Position numbers and translations under genes: made by a program
Assembly: GCF_016758195.1 (NCBI RefSeq)
Contig: NZ_QYAC01000001.1
Coordinates: 657,423 to 721,422 of the forward strand
Direction: 5' to 3'
DNA length: 64,000 nt
DNA from: Leucobacter chromiireducens subsp. solipictus
GTDB taxonomy: Bacteria > Actinomycetota > Actinomycetes > Actinomycetales > Microbacteriaceae
Shown here: positions 19,261 to 28,834 of the stretch, piece by piece
How the letters are laid out: every line of letters starts with the position of its first letter
How positions within the stretch are numbered: position 1 is the first letter of the stretch
The notes under the pieces: generated by a model
Database searches by the model: none
What the model was told of the DNA's origin: nothing
Seen by the model: only the letters and a program-made list of their open reading frames with translations

Positions 19261-20235
19261 TCATCGCTCGGAAAGGAAGCCGTGCAGGGGGTCACTCGGC
19301 GGCGTCAGTGGCACGTCGAGCGCCGCCGCGATGCGCTCCGCAGTTGCCCGAGGCGTCCGTGTCACGTCGGCCCGCCGAAACCGCAGCACCCGGAACCCCG
19401 CATCCTGCGCCGCGTCAATCCGGCGTGCGTCCCGCGCATACTGCTCGTCGTTCGTGCGGTGCTGCTCGCCGTCATACTCCACGATGACCCTCCGCTGCAG
19501 CTCGACCATGTCGAAGCGCCCGATCCACCGTCCTCGCGCATCGTGCACGTCGACCTGCAACGGAAGCTCCGGAATCCCGAAGGCAACCATGACGAGCCGC
19601 AGAAGCGTCTCCATCCGAGACTCCGCACCGGACCGTGCCAACTCGATGGCCGCCCGCGCTCGCCGGACACCCGGCGTGCGAGCACCCCGCGCCGCATCGC
19701 GAAGCTCCTCGCGCGTCGCAATGGGTCCTGCGGCACGCGCTCGGCGGGGCCGAATGAGGTGATCGGCCGCGATCACGAGTTCACGGAACGGGAGCACGGC
19801 GGCGGCCTGGGTCAGCGCGAGCGCGGGAGAAACCAACGGTGCGCCGCTTTCGCTGTGCCTCCACGCGACCGACGGGGCCGCGTGCGTGTGCCCCACTGCG
19901 CCACGCACGGTTGCACGACTGCCCGGCCGGAGGATCGAAACGTGCGGCTCCGGGCTCGCGGCAATCGGGCAGCCGAGCAGCACGAGGGCGGTGGCATGGC
20001 TGAATACCTCGGTCGGCCGCAGCCGCGGAACGTATTCGAGCGCGGCGGCACGCGCACGCTCAGCCGGGAAGTGTGCCGACCGGTCACCCGCGCGCAGTGA
20101 CCGAACCCCGCGAAAGGGCGTGCGAAACCGCGGGTGCCGGAGTGCATCGTCGCTGACCCCGAGGCGTCGCGCTTCGGCGACGCTGAACGGACGCCCTACG
20201 AGTGGAACAGGAACTTCGGTGAGTGGCCAGGGCAT
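19261..20235 (-). CDS. DUF559-type endonuclease-fold protein with AbiEi-like N-terminus
   Basis: 324 residues. The N-terminal part (FSVAEARRLGVSDDALRHPRFRTPFRGVRSL, then FSHATALVLLGCPI) resembles the AbiEi-antitoxin-like winged helix found in many actinobacterial orphan proteins. The C-terminal part carries the Vsr/DUF559 fold with FDMVELQRRVIVEYDGEQH, whose E-x-D-G residues fit a PD-(D/E)XK-like nuclease core. No toxin partner gene is adjacent. Start at ATG 20235; the frame stays open further upstream only through repetitive sequence. Function unproven. Confidence 0.8.
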   Translation of the reverse strand: MPWPLTEVPVPLVGRPFSVAEARRLGVSDDALRHPRFRTPFRGVRSLRAGDRSAHFPAERARAAALEYVPRLRPTEVFSHATALVLLGCPIAASPEPHVSILRPGSRATVRGAVGHTHAAPSVAWRHSESGAPLVSPALALTQAAAVLPFRELVIAADHLIRPRRARAAGPIATREELRDAARGARTPGVRRARAAIELARSGAESRMETLLRLVMVAFGIPELPLQVDVHDARGRWIGRFDMVELQRRVIVEYDGEQHRTNDEQYARDARRIDAAQDAGFRVLRFRRADVTRTPRATAERIAAALDVPLTPPSDPLHGFLSER

Positions 20236-20374
20236 GCGTTCATGTTGCCTCCCCGAGCCACGGCGGCGGGGCGAGTACGCGTATCTGTGGATAGACGGCC
20301 CTGTTTCGCGGCACAGGCCAAGCTGTGAATGAACGTGCGGCAGTCCGGAGCGGGTACCGGCCGCATCCCGATCC

Positions 20375-20407
<33 letters not shown>

Positions 20408-20409
20408 TT

Positions 20410-20465
20410 CCATGGGTGAGTTTTGGGGGCTTCACGCCTCAGAAGGCCCGGAAACTCACCCATGG
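20410..20465. repeat. Long inverted repeat / hairpin
   Basis: CCATGGGTGAGTTT (20410-20423) is the exact reverse complement of AAACTCACCCATGG (20452-20465). The 28-nt loop can pair further (GGGCTTC with GAAGGCCC, one bulge). Energetically it could be a terminator, but it is more than 500 bp from the mazG stop. Confidence 0.85.
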
Positions 20466-20499
20466 ATGAAGCATCGGGCGCGCGGCTGGGCGCGGCACG

Positions 20500-20990
20500 G
20501 TCTCCCGCGGGCAAGGTCTCGCGCGCGATCGTGCGCGCGCTGGCGCACACGGGCACGGGAGCACACGGGCACGGGCACGGGCACGGGCAGGGGCAGGCGC
20601 GAGCACTGGCCCAAGCGGATACGAACACCGGCAGGCGCGAACACAGGCAAGCCGAGCGCGGGCAGGCGCGAGCACCGGCGGCCACCTTCGGGCTCGAGCG
20701 CGAGCGTACGCAGGCGCGGGCAGGCGCGAGCAGGCGCGAGCAGGCGCGGGCAGGCGCAGGCGCGGGCACGGTCTAGCGCGCGATCGTGCGCGAGCGTGCA
20801 CGGGCGCGGTCGTCCGCGGGCGCGGGCGCGCGGCTGGGCGCGGTCGCGCGGCTGGGCGCGGTCAGGCGTGGGCATGGTCTAGCGCGCGAGCGTACGCGGG
20901 CGGGCGTACACGGGCGCGGGCGCGGTCAGGCATCGCCCGGCGCAGCCACGGTCTGGCGCGCCGGCGCACAGGCGCGCGCGGGCACCCGCC
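20500..20990. repeat. Degenerate GC-rich repeat array
   Basis: A motif of the type GGTCTNGCGCGC followed by a GTGCGCG- or GTACGCG-like sequence appears near 20511, 20769, 20875 and 20950. Between copies lie runs of GGGCAC, GGCAGGCGC and GCGAGCAGG units. The array has dispersed and tandem character rather than regular spacing. Confidence 0.75.
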
Positions 20991-20992
20991 CG

Positions 20993-21868
20993 CTAGTCTT
21001 CGCCGTGCAGTTCGGAGTGCATGACCCGCGCGGCCAGGCGGTCCACGGCCAGGCGGAGCGCACGGTCGGGGTCGACCCCCGCCGAGTTGGCGCGCATCAC
21101 GAGGGCGAGCATCGCGTCGCCGATCCCGACCTCCGCGAGCGCCCGCTCGTCGGGCCCGATGGCCGTGGCAAGCGGGTCCTCGGGGGTTCCCTCCCCCGCG
21201 CCGAGCTGCACCAGCCCGGCCCGCTTCAATCGTTCGACCACCTTCGCGGCGCGGGCCAAGGTCGGCATCCCCACCGGAATCCCGTCCAGGGCACCACGAC
21301 TCCCGCGCTCTTCGCCCGCGGCGTCCTCCTTCAGGCGCTCCCACTCGGCGTGCAGTTCGTCCACGCTCATGTACCCGCGATCCCCGAAGACGTGCGGGTG
21401 GCGCGCGATCAACTTCTCGTTTAGGTGGTTCGCGACATCAGCGAGCCCGTACCCCTCGGCATCGCGCTCGGCGATCGCGGCGTGAAACACGACCTGGTAG
21501 AGCACGTCGCCCAGCTCGGAACGCAGCTCTTCCGCGGGGAGCTGCCGCTCAACCGCGTCGATAAACTCCGCGGCTTCTTCGACCAAGAACGGAGTCAGGG
21601 AGGCATGCGTTTGCTCCTCGTGCCAGGCGCAGCCGCCCGGGCTCACCATGCGCCACACGGTCTGCACCACGCGGGCCACCGCGTCCGCCGCGCGCTGCGC
21701 CTCCGCGGCATGCGCGAGTCCTTCGGGCGGGGCTTCCTGGGCGGGGCCGGGCGGGGCCTCCTGCGCGGGACCGGGCCCGCGCGCTGATCCGGCGAGCGAG
21801 ACCGCATGGGTCCCACCCGCCATGGGTTCGTGACTGCGTTTTCCGGCACCTGCGCTCGCGCTGTCCAT
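20993..21868 (-). CDS. mazG: MazG family nucleoside triphosphate pyrophosphohydrolase
   Basis: 291 residues, hydrolyses (d)NTPs to NMP and PPi. The MazG core spans about residues 60-180 with VEEAAEFIDAVE and ELGDVLYQVVFHA carrying the EExxE and ExxD metal ligands, and CAWHEEQTHASLTPFLVEE replaces the canonical CPWD block. The N-terminal 55 residues are low-complexity with a duplicated GPAQEAPP. The ATG at 21868 has its GGAGG almost abutting it; ATG 21823 is an alternative that keeps the whole domain. Confidence 0.85.
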   Translation of the reverse strand: MDSASAGAGKRSHEPMAGGTHAVSLAGSARGPGPAQEAPPGPAQEAPPEGLAHAAEAQRAADAVARVVQTVWRMVSPGGCAWHEEQTHASLTPFLVEEAAEFIDAVERQLPAEELRSELGDVLYQVVFHAAIAERDAEGYGLADVANHLNEKLIARHPHVFGDRGYMSVDELHAEWERLKEDAAGEERGSRGALDGIPVGMPTLARAAKVVERLKRAGLVQLGAGEGTPEDPLATAIGPDERALAEVGIGDAMLALVMRANSAGVDPDRALRLAVDRLAARVMHSELHGED

Positions 21869-21973
21869 ACCTCCACCATAGTCACCCCGTCCCTGAGTGC
21901 GTCGCACAGCGCGGACTCGGGCACCCCTTGTAACGTGTTTCCCGACACGGTGTTTGCCCGCGAAAGGACCCCG

Positions 21974-22549
21974 ATGCCCAGTTCCCCCGCACGTTTCCGG
22001 ACCCGCGCACTTGCGGCTACGGCGACGCTCGCGTTCCTCGCGATTCCCCTCGCCGGCTGCAGTCTCACGGATCTCGTCGGAGCGAACGGCAGCGCTTCGT
22101 CGCAGCCCAGCACCTCGCCGTCCGCGACGGCACAGCCAGGCGCCGGTGCCGGATCGAAGTGCCAGATCGCCACCGAGACGATCGACCGCGTCATGACTGA
22201 GGCGCAGGACGGTGCCCCGCAGATGATCGCCGACGCACTCGCCGGGAACCCGATCGATCCGGTCGCGCTCATCACCCCGGTCCTGGAATCGATCGATGCG
22301 GCATCGGCCTCGATCACGGACCCGGCGGTGCTCACCGCGTTGGGCGAGGCCCGGACCGAGTGGGATGGCCTCGCGAGCGACGTGGGCGCGCTGCAGCTGC
22401 CGGATCTCGCCGGGCTCGCCGACGGCGACCTCAGCGCCCTCGGCGATGCCCAGGCCTACGGCAGTGACCTCAGCGCCCTGGTGGGCGAGCGGCTGCCGGC
22501 CCTCCAGGAGTCGGGCGCCCGGCTGCAGCAGGCCTGCACGGCACAGTAG
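21974..22549 (+). CDS. Secreted lipoprotein, unknown function
   Basis: 191 residues. The signal peptide ends in LAGC (lipid-anchored Cys29), then a Ser/Pro/Ala-rich linker to about residue 58 and an all-helical domain containing two Cys (KCQIATETIDRVM and LQQACTAQ at the very end) that could form a disulfide. The ATG has GAAAGGA upstream. Divergent from mazG. Confidence 0.75.
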   Translation: MPSSPARFRTRALAATATLAFLAIPLAGCSLTDLVGANGSASSQPSTSPSATAQPGAGAGSKCQIATETIDRVMTEAQDGAPQMIADALAGNPIDPVALITPVLESIDAASASITDPAVLTALGEARTEWDGLASDVGALQLPDLAGLADGDLSALGDAQAYGSDLSALVGERLPALQESGARLQQACTAQ

Positions 22550-22705
22550 CGGTTGCGGCCCCGCCGCGGGCGGCACCGCCCCGGTCGTCGCGGCGGCGCT
22601 TCCCCGGGGCGGGGCTGCGCTACCGCGGTGCGTGGAGCGGTGCCACCCCGGCGAGCGGGGCCTGCACCACCGTGGCGGGCGGCACCGACACGATCGGCGG
22701 CGCGC

Positions 22706-25700
22706 CTACGCGGCTGGCGGCGCGTCCTCCTCGAGCAGGGTTGCGAGCACGCGCCCGGTCCACGCGACGATGTCTCCCTCGTCGCCAACCTTGCGCTGCC
22801 CCACGCCCGCGAGCGGGCTCCGTGAGCTCGCGGTGCCGCCGGGGAGCGGGATCTGCAGGGTGCCGGTCGTCTCCGTATAGCGCGCGCCCGGATACATCCG
22901 GTTCATGCGCATCTTGCGGGAGTCGAGCAACTTGACCGGTTCGATGCGCAGCGCGGGCCCGGCGGCGACGACCTTCGAGAGGCCGAGCCGGGAGGCCCGC
23001 CGCCGGAGCGCGGACACCGCGGCGAGACGCTGCACCTCGGCGGGAGGCTCGCCGTACCGGTCCGTGAGCTCCTCAAGCACGAGCGCGACGTGGTCCTCCG
23101 GCGACTGCGGGTGCGAGGCCGCGGAGAACTTCTGGTAGGCCTCGAGCCGCAGGCGCTCGCTCTCGACGTAGTCCTCCGGGATGTGCGCGTCGACCGGCAA
23201 TTCGAGCACCAGCTCGACGGTGCCGACCGCTTCCTCACCCTTGAAGGTGTTCACGGCCTCGCCGATCATCCGCAGGTAGAGGTCGAAGCCGACGCCCGCG
23301 ATGTGCCCCGATTGTTCGCCGCCCAGGAGGTTTCCCGCCCCGCGCAGTTCCAGGTCTTTCAGCGCCACCTGCATGCCGGATCCGAGCTCGTTATTCGCGG
23401 CCAGGGTGTCGAGGCGCTCGTGGGCGTGCTCGGTCAGGGGCTTCTCCGGGTCGTACAGGAAGTAGGCGTAGGCCCGTTCGCGGCTCCGACCCACGCGGCC
23501 GCGGAGCTGATGCAGCTGGCTCAGCCCGTACTTGTCGGCCGCGTCGATGATGATCGTGTTCGCGTTCGCAATATCCAGGCCGGTCTCGATGATGGTGGTC
23601 GAGACGAGCACGTCGTACTTGCGTTCCCAGAAATCCTGCACCACCTGTTCGAGCTGGTGTTCGGAGAGCTTGCCGTGCGCAACGGCAACCCGCGCCTCGG
23701 GGATCAGCTCCGAGATCTGCGCCGCGACCCGGTTGATCGAGCTCACCCGATTGTGCACGAAGAACACCTGCCCCTCGCGGAGCAGTTCGCGCCGGATCGC
23801 CGCGGTGATCTGCTTGTCGCTTCGGGGTCCCACGAAGGTGAGGATCGGGTGCCGGTCCTCGGGCGCGGTCGCAAGGGTGGACATCTCGCGGATCCCGGTG
23901 ACCGCCATTTCCAGGGTGCGCGGGATCGGCGTCGCGCTCATCGCGAGGATGTCGACGTTCGTTTTCAGCTTCTTGAGGGCGTCCTTGTGCTCCACCCCGA
24001 AGCGCTGTTCCTCGTCAATGATCACCAGGCCGAGATCCTTGTAGAGCACGCTCTCCGAGAGCAGCCGGTGCGTCCCGATCACCACGTCGACGGTGCCCGC
24101 GGCGAGCCCGTCGATGGTCTCCTTGGACTCCTTCTCGGTCTGGAAGCGGCTCAGCGGCCGTAGCTGGACCGGGAAACCTGCGAAACGGTTCTGGAACGTC
24201 TCAAAGTGCTGGTTCACGAGCAGCGTCGTGGGCACGAGCATCGCGACCTGCTTGCCGTCCTGCACCGCCTTGAACGCGGCGCGCACCGCGACCTCGGTCT
24301 TCCCGAAGCCCACGTCGCCCGCCACGAGGCGATCCATGGGGATCGGGTTCTCCATGTCGCGCTTCACCTCGTCGATCGTGGTGAGCTGATCCATCGTTTC
24401 GGCGTACGGGAACGCCTCTTCGAGCTCGTGCTGCCACGGGGTATCCGGGGAAAACGCGTGCCCCTTGGAGGCGACGCGGGCGGAGTACAGCTTCACGAGC
24501 TCCACGGCGATGTCGCGGACCGCCTTGCGGGCCTTCGACTTCGCGGTGCTCCAGTCGCTGCCGCCCATCTTCGACAGCGCGGGGGCCTCGCCGCCGACGT
24601 AGCGGGAGAGCTGATCGAGCTGGTCGGTGGGGACGTACAGCTTGTCCTTGGGCATGCCGCGCTTTGTCGACGCGTACTCCAGCACGAGATACTCACGCAA
24701 CGCCTTGCCCGCGTCACGGCCCATGCCGGTGGGCACCATGCGCTGGGTGAGCTCCACGAATTGGCCGATGCCGTGCGTCTCGTGCACCACGTAGTCGCCC
24801 GCGACGAGTTTGAGCGGGTCGACCACGTTCTTGCCGCGCCGCTTCGCGAGCTTCTGCCCGGTGGCCGCCTGGGCGCTCACCGCGCGGCCGAAGAACTCCG
24901 CCTCGGTGATGAGCGCGAATCGCGCCTCGTCGCTCTGGAACCCGGACCACGCCGTGCCCGCGACGAGGTAGACGACCCCGGCCTCAAGCTCTGCCGGGAG
25001 TTCCTCGACGATGCGCGCCGCGGCGCCGGCCTCCGCGAGCACGTCCCGCGCACGTTCCACGAGCCCAACGCCCTGGGCCGTGACGACCACACCCCAGCCT
25101 TCGCCCATGCGCTCGCTCATGAAGCGGATCATCGCCGCCGTCGCGTCGCCGCCCTTCGGCGGGCGCGGCAGCGGACCCCCGTGCACGGGGATCGCGGCGG
25201 GATCGTGGAACTGCGGGATAACGGCGGGATCGGACCCGGCATCAGGTGCGGCGTCGGATCCGGCATCGGAGCCACCGTCCACCTCCTCCGCGTCGCGCAC
25301 AAAGCTCGAGACGGTCCACCAGGGGCGGTCGGCCGAGGCCTCGCGCAGCTGTGCCACCGTGAGCATGCCGCTGTCTTGCACGGGCACGGGCGCGTCGGCA
25401 CCCGCGGTCGCCGCGTGCCAGGCGGCCTCCAGGAACTCGCGGTTGGTCTCGGCGAGGCTGACGGCGCGCCCCGCAATGCGTTCGGGGGAGGCCACGAGCA
25501 CCGCGCCGCCCGCGGGCAGCAACGCCGTCAGAGGCTGCAGGCCCGGGACGAGCTGCGGCAGCAGGCTCTCCATCCCCTCGACCGGGATGCCCTCGCTCAG
25601 TTTCTCCAGCAACCCGGCCAGCGCCGGGAACTTTGGCAGCAACTCCGTGGCGCGCTCCCGCACCTCGTCCGTGAGCAGCAGCTCGCGCGCGGGCCACAGC

Positions 25701-26407
25701 TCGACCTCGGCGAGCGGGTCGCCGGCGCTGCGCTGATCCGACACCGCGAAGCGCCGGATCTGGTCTACCTCGTCGCCGAAAAAGTCCACGCGTACGGCCT
25801 GGGCCGCTTCCGGGGGAAACACATCGAGAATGCCGCCACGCACGGCGAATTCGCCCCGGCGCGTCACCATGTCGACGCGCGTGTAGGCGCGCAGCACGAG
25901 TTCGCGCGCCACGGTGTCGAGCCCGGTGCTGTCGGATCCGGCGCGAAGCGTCAGCGGTTCGGCATCGGCGGCGTGCGGCGACACCGGCTGCAGCACCGCG
26001 CGCACGGAGGCGACCACGATGAGCGGGGGCACTTCCTCCCCCGCGCGCACGGCGGCGGCGTGCTCCCGGATGAGGCGCAGCGCGATGGCGCGCCGACCCA
26101 CGGTCTCGGCGCTCGGGCTCAGCCGCTCGTGCGGCAGGGTCTCCCAGGCGGGAAACTCGACGGTGCTCGCTTCGGGGACCAGCGAGGCAAGGGACGCGCG
26201 CAGCGCATCGGCCTCGCGGCTCGTCGCGGCGATCAGCAGCAACGCGCCACGGTCACCGCCCGCACGCTGCCGCCGAAGCAGGCCCGCGACGAGCGGGGCG
26301 CGGAGCCCCTCGGGGACCGAGAACTCGGCGTCCATGCCGCTGAACTCGAGCGCACGCTGGAAGGAGGCCGACTCCGCCAGGAACCCGTCGATCCCGCGCA
26401 AACTCAC
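22706..26407 (-). CDS. mfd: Transcription-repair coupling factor
   Basis: 1233 residues, normal for Mfd. It removes stalled RNA polymerase and recruits UvrA. In order: UvrB-homology modules (1-350), an Asp/Ser-rich linker with DAGSDAAPDAGSD repeats near 380, the RNA-polymerase-interaction domain (VVDPLKLVAGDYVVHETHGIGQF), and the RecG-like motor with Walker A GDVGFGKTE, DEEQRFGV, SATPIPRTL and VSTTIIETGLDI. The C-terminal TRCF domain is complete. Its ATG overlaps the pth stop by 4 bp. Confidence 0.96.
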   Translation of the reverse strand: MSLRGIDGFLAESASFQRALEFSGMDAEFSVPEGLRAPLVAGLLRRQRAGGDRGALLLIAATSREADALRASLASLVPEASTVEFPAWETLPHERLSPSAETVGRRAIALRLIREHAAAVRAGEEVPPLIVVASVRAVLQPVSPHAADAEPLTLRAGSDSTGLDTVARELVLRAYTRVDMVTRRGEFAVRGGILDVFPPEAAQAVRVDFFGDEVDQIRRFAVSDQRSAGDPLAEVELWPARELLLTDEVRERATELLPKFPALAGLLEKLSEGIPVEGMESLLPQLVPGLQPLTALLPAGGAVLVASPERIAGRAVSLAETNREFLEAAWHAATAGADAPVPVQDSGMLTVAQLREASADRPWWTVSSFVRDAEEVDGGSDAGSDAAPDAGSDPAVIPQFHDPAAIPVHGGPLPRPPKGGDATAAMIRFMSERMGEGWGVVVTAQGVGLVERARDVLAEAGAAARIVEELPAELEAGVVYLVAGTAWSGFQSDEARFALITEAEFFGRAVSAQAATGQKLAKRRGKNVVDPLKLVAGDYVVHETHGIGQFVELTQRMVPTGMGRDAGKALREYLVLEYASTKRGMPKDKLYVPTDQLDQLSRYVGGEAPALSKMGGSDWSTAKSKARKAVRDIAVELVKLYSARVASKGHAFSPDTPWQHELEEAFPYAETMDQLTTIDEVKRDMENPIPMDRLVAGDVGFGKTEVAVRAAFKAVQDGKQVAMLVPTTLLVNQHFETFQNRFAGFPVQLRPLSRFQTEKESKETIDGLAAGTVDVVIGTHRLLSESVLYKDLGLVIIDEEQRFGVEHKDALKKLKTNVDILAMSATPIPRTLEMAVTGIREMSTLATAPEDRHPILTFVGPRSDKQITAAIRRELLREGQVFFVHNRVSSINRVAAQISELIPEARVAVAHGKLSEHQLEQVVQDFWERKYDVLVSTTIIETGLDIANANTIIIDAADKYGLSQLHQLRGRVGRSRERAYAYFLYDPEKPLTEHAHERLDTLAANNELGSGMQVALKDLELRGAGNLLGGEQSGHIAGVGFDLYLRMIGEAVNTFKGEEAVGTVELVLELPVDAHIPEDYVESERLRLEAYQKFSAASHPQSPEDHVALVLEELTDRYGEPPAEVQRLAAVSALRRRASRLGLSKVVAAGPALRIEPVKLLDSRKMRMNRMYPGARYTETTGTLQIPLPGGTASSRSPLAGVGQRKVGDEGDIVAWTGRVLATLLEEDAPPAA

Positions 26408-26994
26408 GATGCGCTCCGCCCGTGGTAGCGCTGCTGCGCGTTCAGGAGCCCCGCATCGACGAGCATCTCGGTGGCATCCGCGGCGTCTTCAAGCAGCACG
26501 CCGAGTGCGGCACGCTCCGCCGTCCCGAACGGCTTCAGGACGAAGTCCGCGGGATCCTGCCGTCCGGGCGGGCGGCCAATGCCCACCCGCACGCGGAAGT
26601 AGTCCGGGGTGCCCAGCGCCTTCGCGATGTCGCGCAGCCCGTTGTGCCCGCCGTGGCCGCCGCCCTGCTTCAACTTGATCGAGTCGAACGGCAGGTCGAG
26701 CTCGTCATGGATCGCGATCACGCGCTCCGCAGGAAGGTCGAAGTACTTGGCGAGCGCCGAGACCGGCCCGCCGGAGGTGTTCATGTAGCCATTCGACTTC
26801 GCGAGAATCAGCTTCGGGCCGCCCGGCCGGATCCGCCCCTCAGCGATCCTGGCCCCGGTCTTGTGCGAGGAGAACGTTCCGCCCATTCGCTCCGCGAGCA
26901 CGTCCAGTGCCATCTGCCCGACGTTGTGCCGCGTCGCCTCATACTGCGCCCCGGGGTTCCCCAGGCCGACCACGAGCCAGCTGTCCTCAGCCAC
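26404..26994 (-). CDS. pth: Peptidyl-tRNA hydrolase
   Basis: 196 residues, family length. It releases peptides from prematurely dissociated peptidyl-tRNAs. VVGLGNPGAQYEATRHNVGQMALD holds the catalytic His and substrate Asn; KSNGYMNTSGGPV, VIAIHDELDLPFDSIKLKQGGGHGGHNGLRD and FRVRVGIGRPP are intact. The GTG at 26994 is preferred because GGAGG sits 5-6 bp upstream; a GTG four codons earlier is possible. Upstream is rplY, the usual partner. Confidence 0.95.
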   Translation of the reverse strand: MAEDSWLVVGLGNPGAQYEATRHNVGQMALDVLAERMGGTFSSHKTGARIAEGRIRPGGPKLILAKSNGYMNTSGGPVSALAKYFDLPAERVIAIHDELDLPFDSIKLKQGGGHGGHNGLRDIAKALGTPDYFRVRVGIGRPPGRQDPADFVLKPFGTAERAALGVLLEDAADATEMLVDAGLLNAQQRYHGRSAS

Positions 26995-27095
26995 GGGGGC
27001 CTCCACTTTCCTCAGTTTTCGCCAGAACACTCGGCACCTCCACGCACACCATGATTGCAGGTACCACCGACACACACGCCCCAGAGCGGCAAAGA

Positions 27096-27132
27096 GCCCG
27101 CCGGATCAGCGAAACTCGCTGATCCGGCGGGC
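27096..27132. terminator. Hairpin terminator after rplY
   Basis: 17-bp perfect stem with an AAC loop, starting 18 bp after the rplY stop. Together with separate starts it suggests rplY and pth are not fully co-transcribed. Confidence 0.75.
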
Positions 27133-27150
27133 CGAAGTGTGCGCCGAAAC

Positions 27151-27732
27151 TTACTCGGCTGCGGCTTCCTCAGCCGCCTCGTCCTCGGACGCGCCGCGCG
27201 GTGCGACGACGTTGACGACGAGTGCGTCCTCAGCGTCGAGCAGCGTGACGCCCTCGGGGAGCTCGACCGCGCCGGCGAGGATCTGCGTGCCGTCGGTCAG
27301 GCCGTCCACGTTGACCTCGATGTTCTCGGGGATCGCGATTGCCGGAGCGCTCAGGCGGATCGTGTTGAGCTCCTGCAGAGCGTTGGTGCCCGAGAAGGAC
27401 TCGCCCACGATGTGCAGCGGGACCTCGACCTCGACGGTCTCGCCCTTCTTGACGACGAGCAGGTCAACGTGCTCGATGATCTGGCGTACGGGATCGCGCT
27501 GCACGTCCTTCACGAGGACCAGCTGCGACTTGCCGTCGATGTCGAGCTCGATCAGGGCGTTCGCCTGGCGGAGCATGAGGCTCAGCGGGTGCGTCTCCAC
27601 CGAGAGGTGCACGGGGTCGGTGCCGTGGCCGTAGACGACGACCGGGGTCTGGCCGATCGCGCGGAGCTTGCGCGCCACACCCTTGCCGAAGGTCTCGCGT
27701 GCAGCTGCGACCAGCTTGTTCGTCTCAGTCAT
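27151..27732 (-). CDS. rplY: 50S ribosomal protein L25/general stress protein Ctc
   Basis: 193 residues of the long Ctc type. An N-terminal 5S-rRNA-binding L25 domain (GKGVARKLRAIGQTPVVVYG) is followed by the Ctc beta domain (to about 185) and an Ala/Glu-rich acidic end. It binds 5S rRNA at the central protuberance. AAGGAG lies upstream of the ATG. Confidence 0.95.
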   Translation of the reverse strand: MTETNKLVAAARETFGKGVARKLRAIGQTPVVVYGHGTDPVHLSVETHPLSLMLRQANALIELDIDGKSQLVLVKDVQRDPVRQIIEHVDLLVVKKGETVEVEVPLHIVGESFSGTNALQELNTIRLSAPAIAIPENIEVNVDGLTDGTQILAGAVELPEGVTLLDAEDALVVNVVAPRGASEDEAAEEAAAE

Positions 27733-28099
27733 GATGATCTCCTTGCGGGCTCGCGCCCAATTGGGGCGGCCGGGCCGCCAGGATTGGTGTCTCGCACTTG
27801 CGTTGTCACGCAGCAAGATGGCCCGCAGAGGCGTTCCGTCCCGCGTCGATAACGGGCGCTGAGGCCCCTCGCCGAAGTACAGCAGCCAAGTTTACACGGT
27901 TTTTCGGCGCGACGGGACTTCCGCGGGAGTGCGACGGGGCTGCAGCAGGGTGCGGCGGGGTGCGGATGCCGCGTGCCGCCGCACGTTGCCACGGAGATTC
28001 ACGGGGCAGGGCGGGAATTCCGGGAAAAATCTCCTGCGAGTTCGTGAATCTCCGCCGGGTTCGTGGGCGCACTCGCGCGACGCGGACCGGCGGGCGGCA
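27733..28099. other. 367-bp gap upstream of rplY
   Basis: It should contain the rplY promoter on the minus strand. An 11-bp inverted repeat GGAGATTCACG/CGTGAATCTCC (27993-28003 and 28043-28053) with a 39-nt spacer lies nearer ung and could terminate the ung-SDR transcript. No gene seen. Confidence 0.6.
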
Positions 28100-28834
28100 C
28101 TATCCCCAGAGCGGCAGCTGCGCGCCCGGTGCCGGATCGATCCCCCACGCGATCGGCGCCGCGCCCTGCGCAATGAGCGCCGCGTTTGCCCGACTGAACG
28201 GGGCGGAACCGAAGAAGCCGCGGGAGGCCGACAGCGGGGAGGGGTGCGCGCTCTCGATCCGGGGCACGTCACCCAGTTGGGGTGCCAACGCGCGCGCGTC
28301 GTTCCCCCACAGGATCGCGACGAGCGGGCCGCCCCGAGCCACGAGCGCCCGGATCGCGCACTCGGTGATCGCCTCCCAGCCACGCCGTCGGTGCGAACCC
28401 GCCGCGCCCGCCCGCACGGTGAGCACCCGGTTCAGGAGCAGCACGCCCTGATCCGCCCAGGCCGTGAGATCGCCGTGCGGGAGCGGCGGCACGCCGAGGT
28501 CGCTCTGCAGCTCGCGGGAGATGTTCGCGAGGCTCCGCGGCAGCGGGTGGACCGCGGCGGCCGTGGCGAAGGAGAGCCCGATCGGGTGCTCGGGCGTGGG
28601 ATACGGATCCTGCCCCACGAGCAGCACGCGCACCTCGGCGAGCGGCCGCTCGAAGGCCGCGCAGACGCGTGCCGGATCAGGCAGCACCTCGTGGCCGGCG
28701 GCGCGCTCCTCGGCCAGGAACTCGGCGAGCTCCGCGAACCGCGCCCGCTCCGGCGCGAGGGCGGCGGCCCAGTCCGGCGCGATGCGGCGGGTGAACGCAG
28801 CCGCGGGGCCCGCGGTGTGCCAGTCGACGGTCAC
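28100..28834 (-). CDS. ung: Uracil-DNA glycosylase, family 1
   Basis: 244 residues. It excises uracil from DNA in base-excision repair. The water-activating motif [16 protein letters not shown] has its Asp at residue 76; the uracil pocket and DNA-intercalation loop [14 protein letters not shown] lie near 198. The GTG start overlaps the stop of the preceding SDR gene (GTGA), indicating coupling. Confidence 0.94.
   Translation of the reverse strand: MTVDWHTAGPAAAFTRRIAPDWAAALAPERARFAELAEFLAEERAAGHEVLPDPARVCAAFERPLAEVRVLLVGQDPYPTPEHPIGLSFATAAAVHPLPRSLANISRELQSDLGVPPLPHGDLTAWADQGVLLLNRVLTVRAGAAGSHRRRGWEAITECAIRALVARGGPLVAILWGNDARALAPQLGDVPRIESAHPSPLSASRGFFGSAPFSRANAALIAQGAAPIAWGIDPAPGAQLPLWG

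Noticed and set aside
19261..20235. Complete toxin-antitoxin operon
   Set aside because: The N-terminal AbiEi-like region is fused to a DUF559 nuclease-like domain and no AbiEii-type nucleotidyltransferase toxin gene is adjacent.
20500..20990. CRISPR array
   Set aside because: Units vary in length and sequence, spacing is irregular, there are no uniform spacers and no cas genes in the window.
24206..26428. A 740-codon rightward frame opposite mfd
   Set aside because: Shadow of mfd; composition dominated by Arg, His, Glu and Gly with no recognisable domain or ribosome-binding site.
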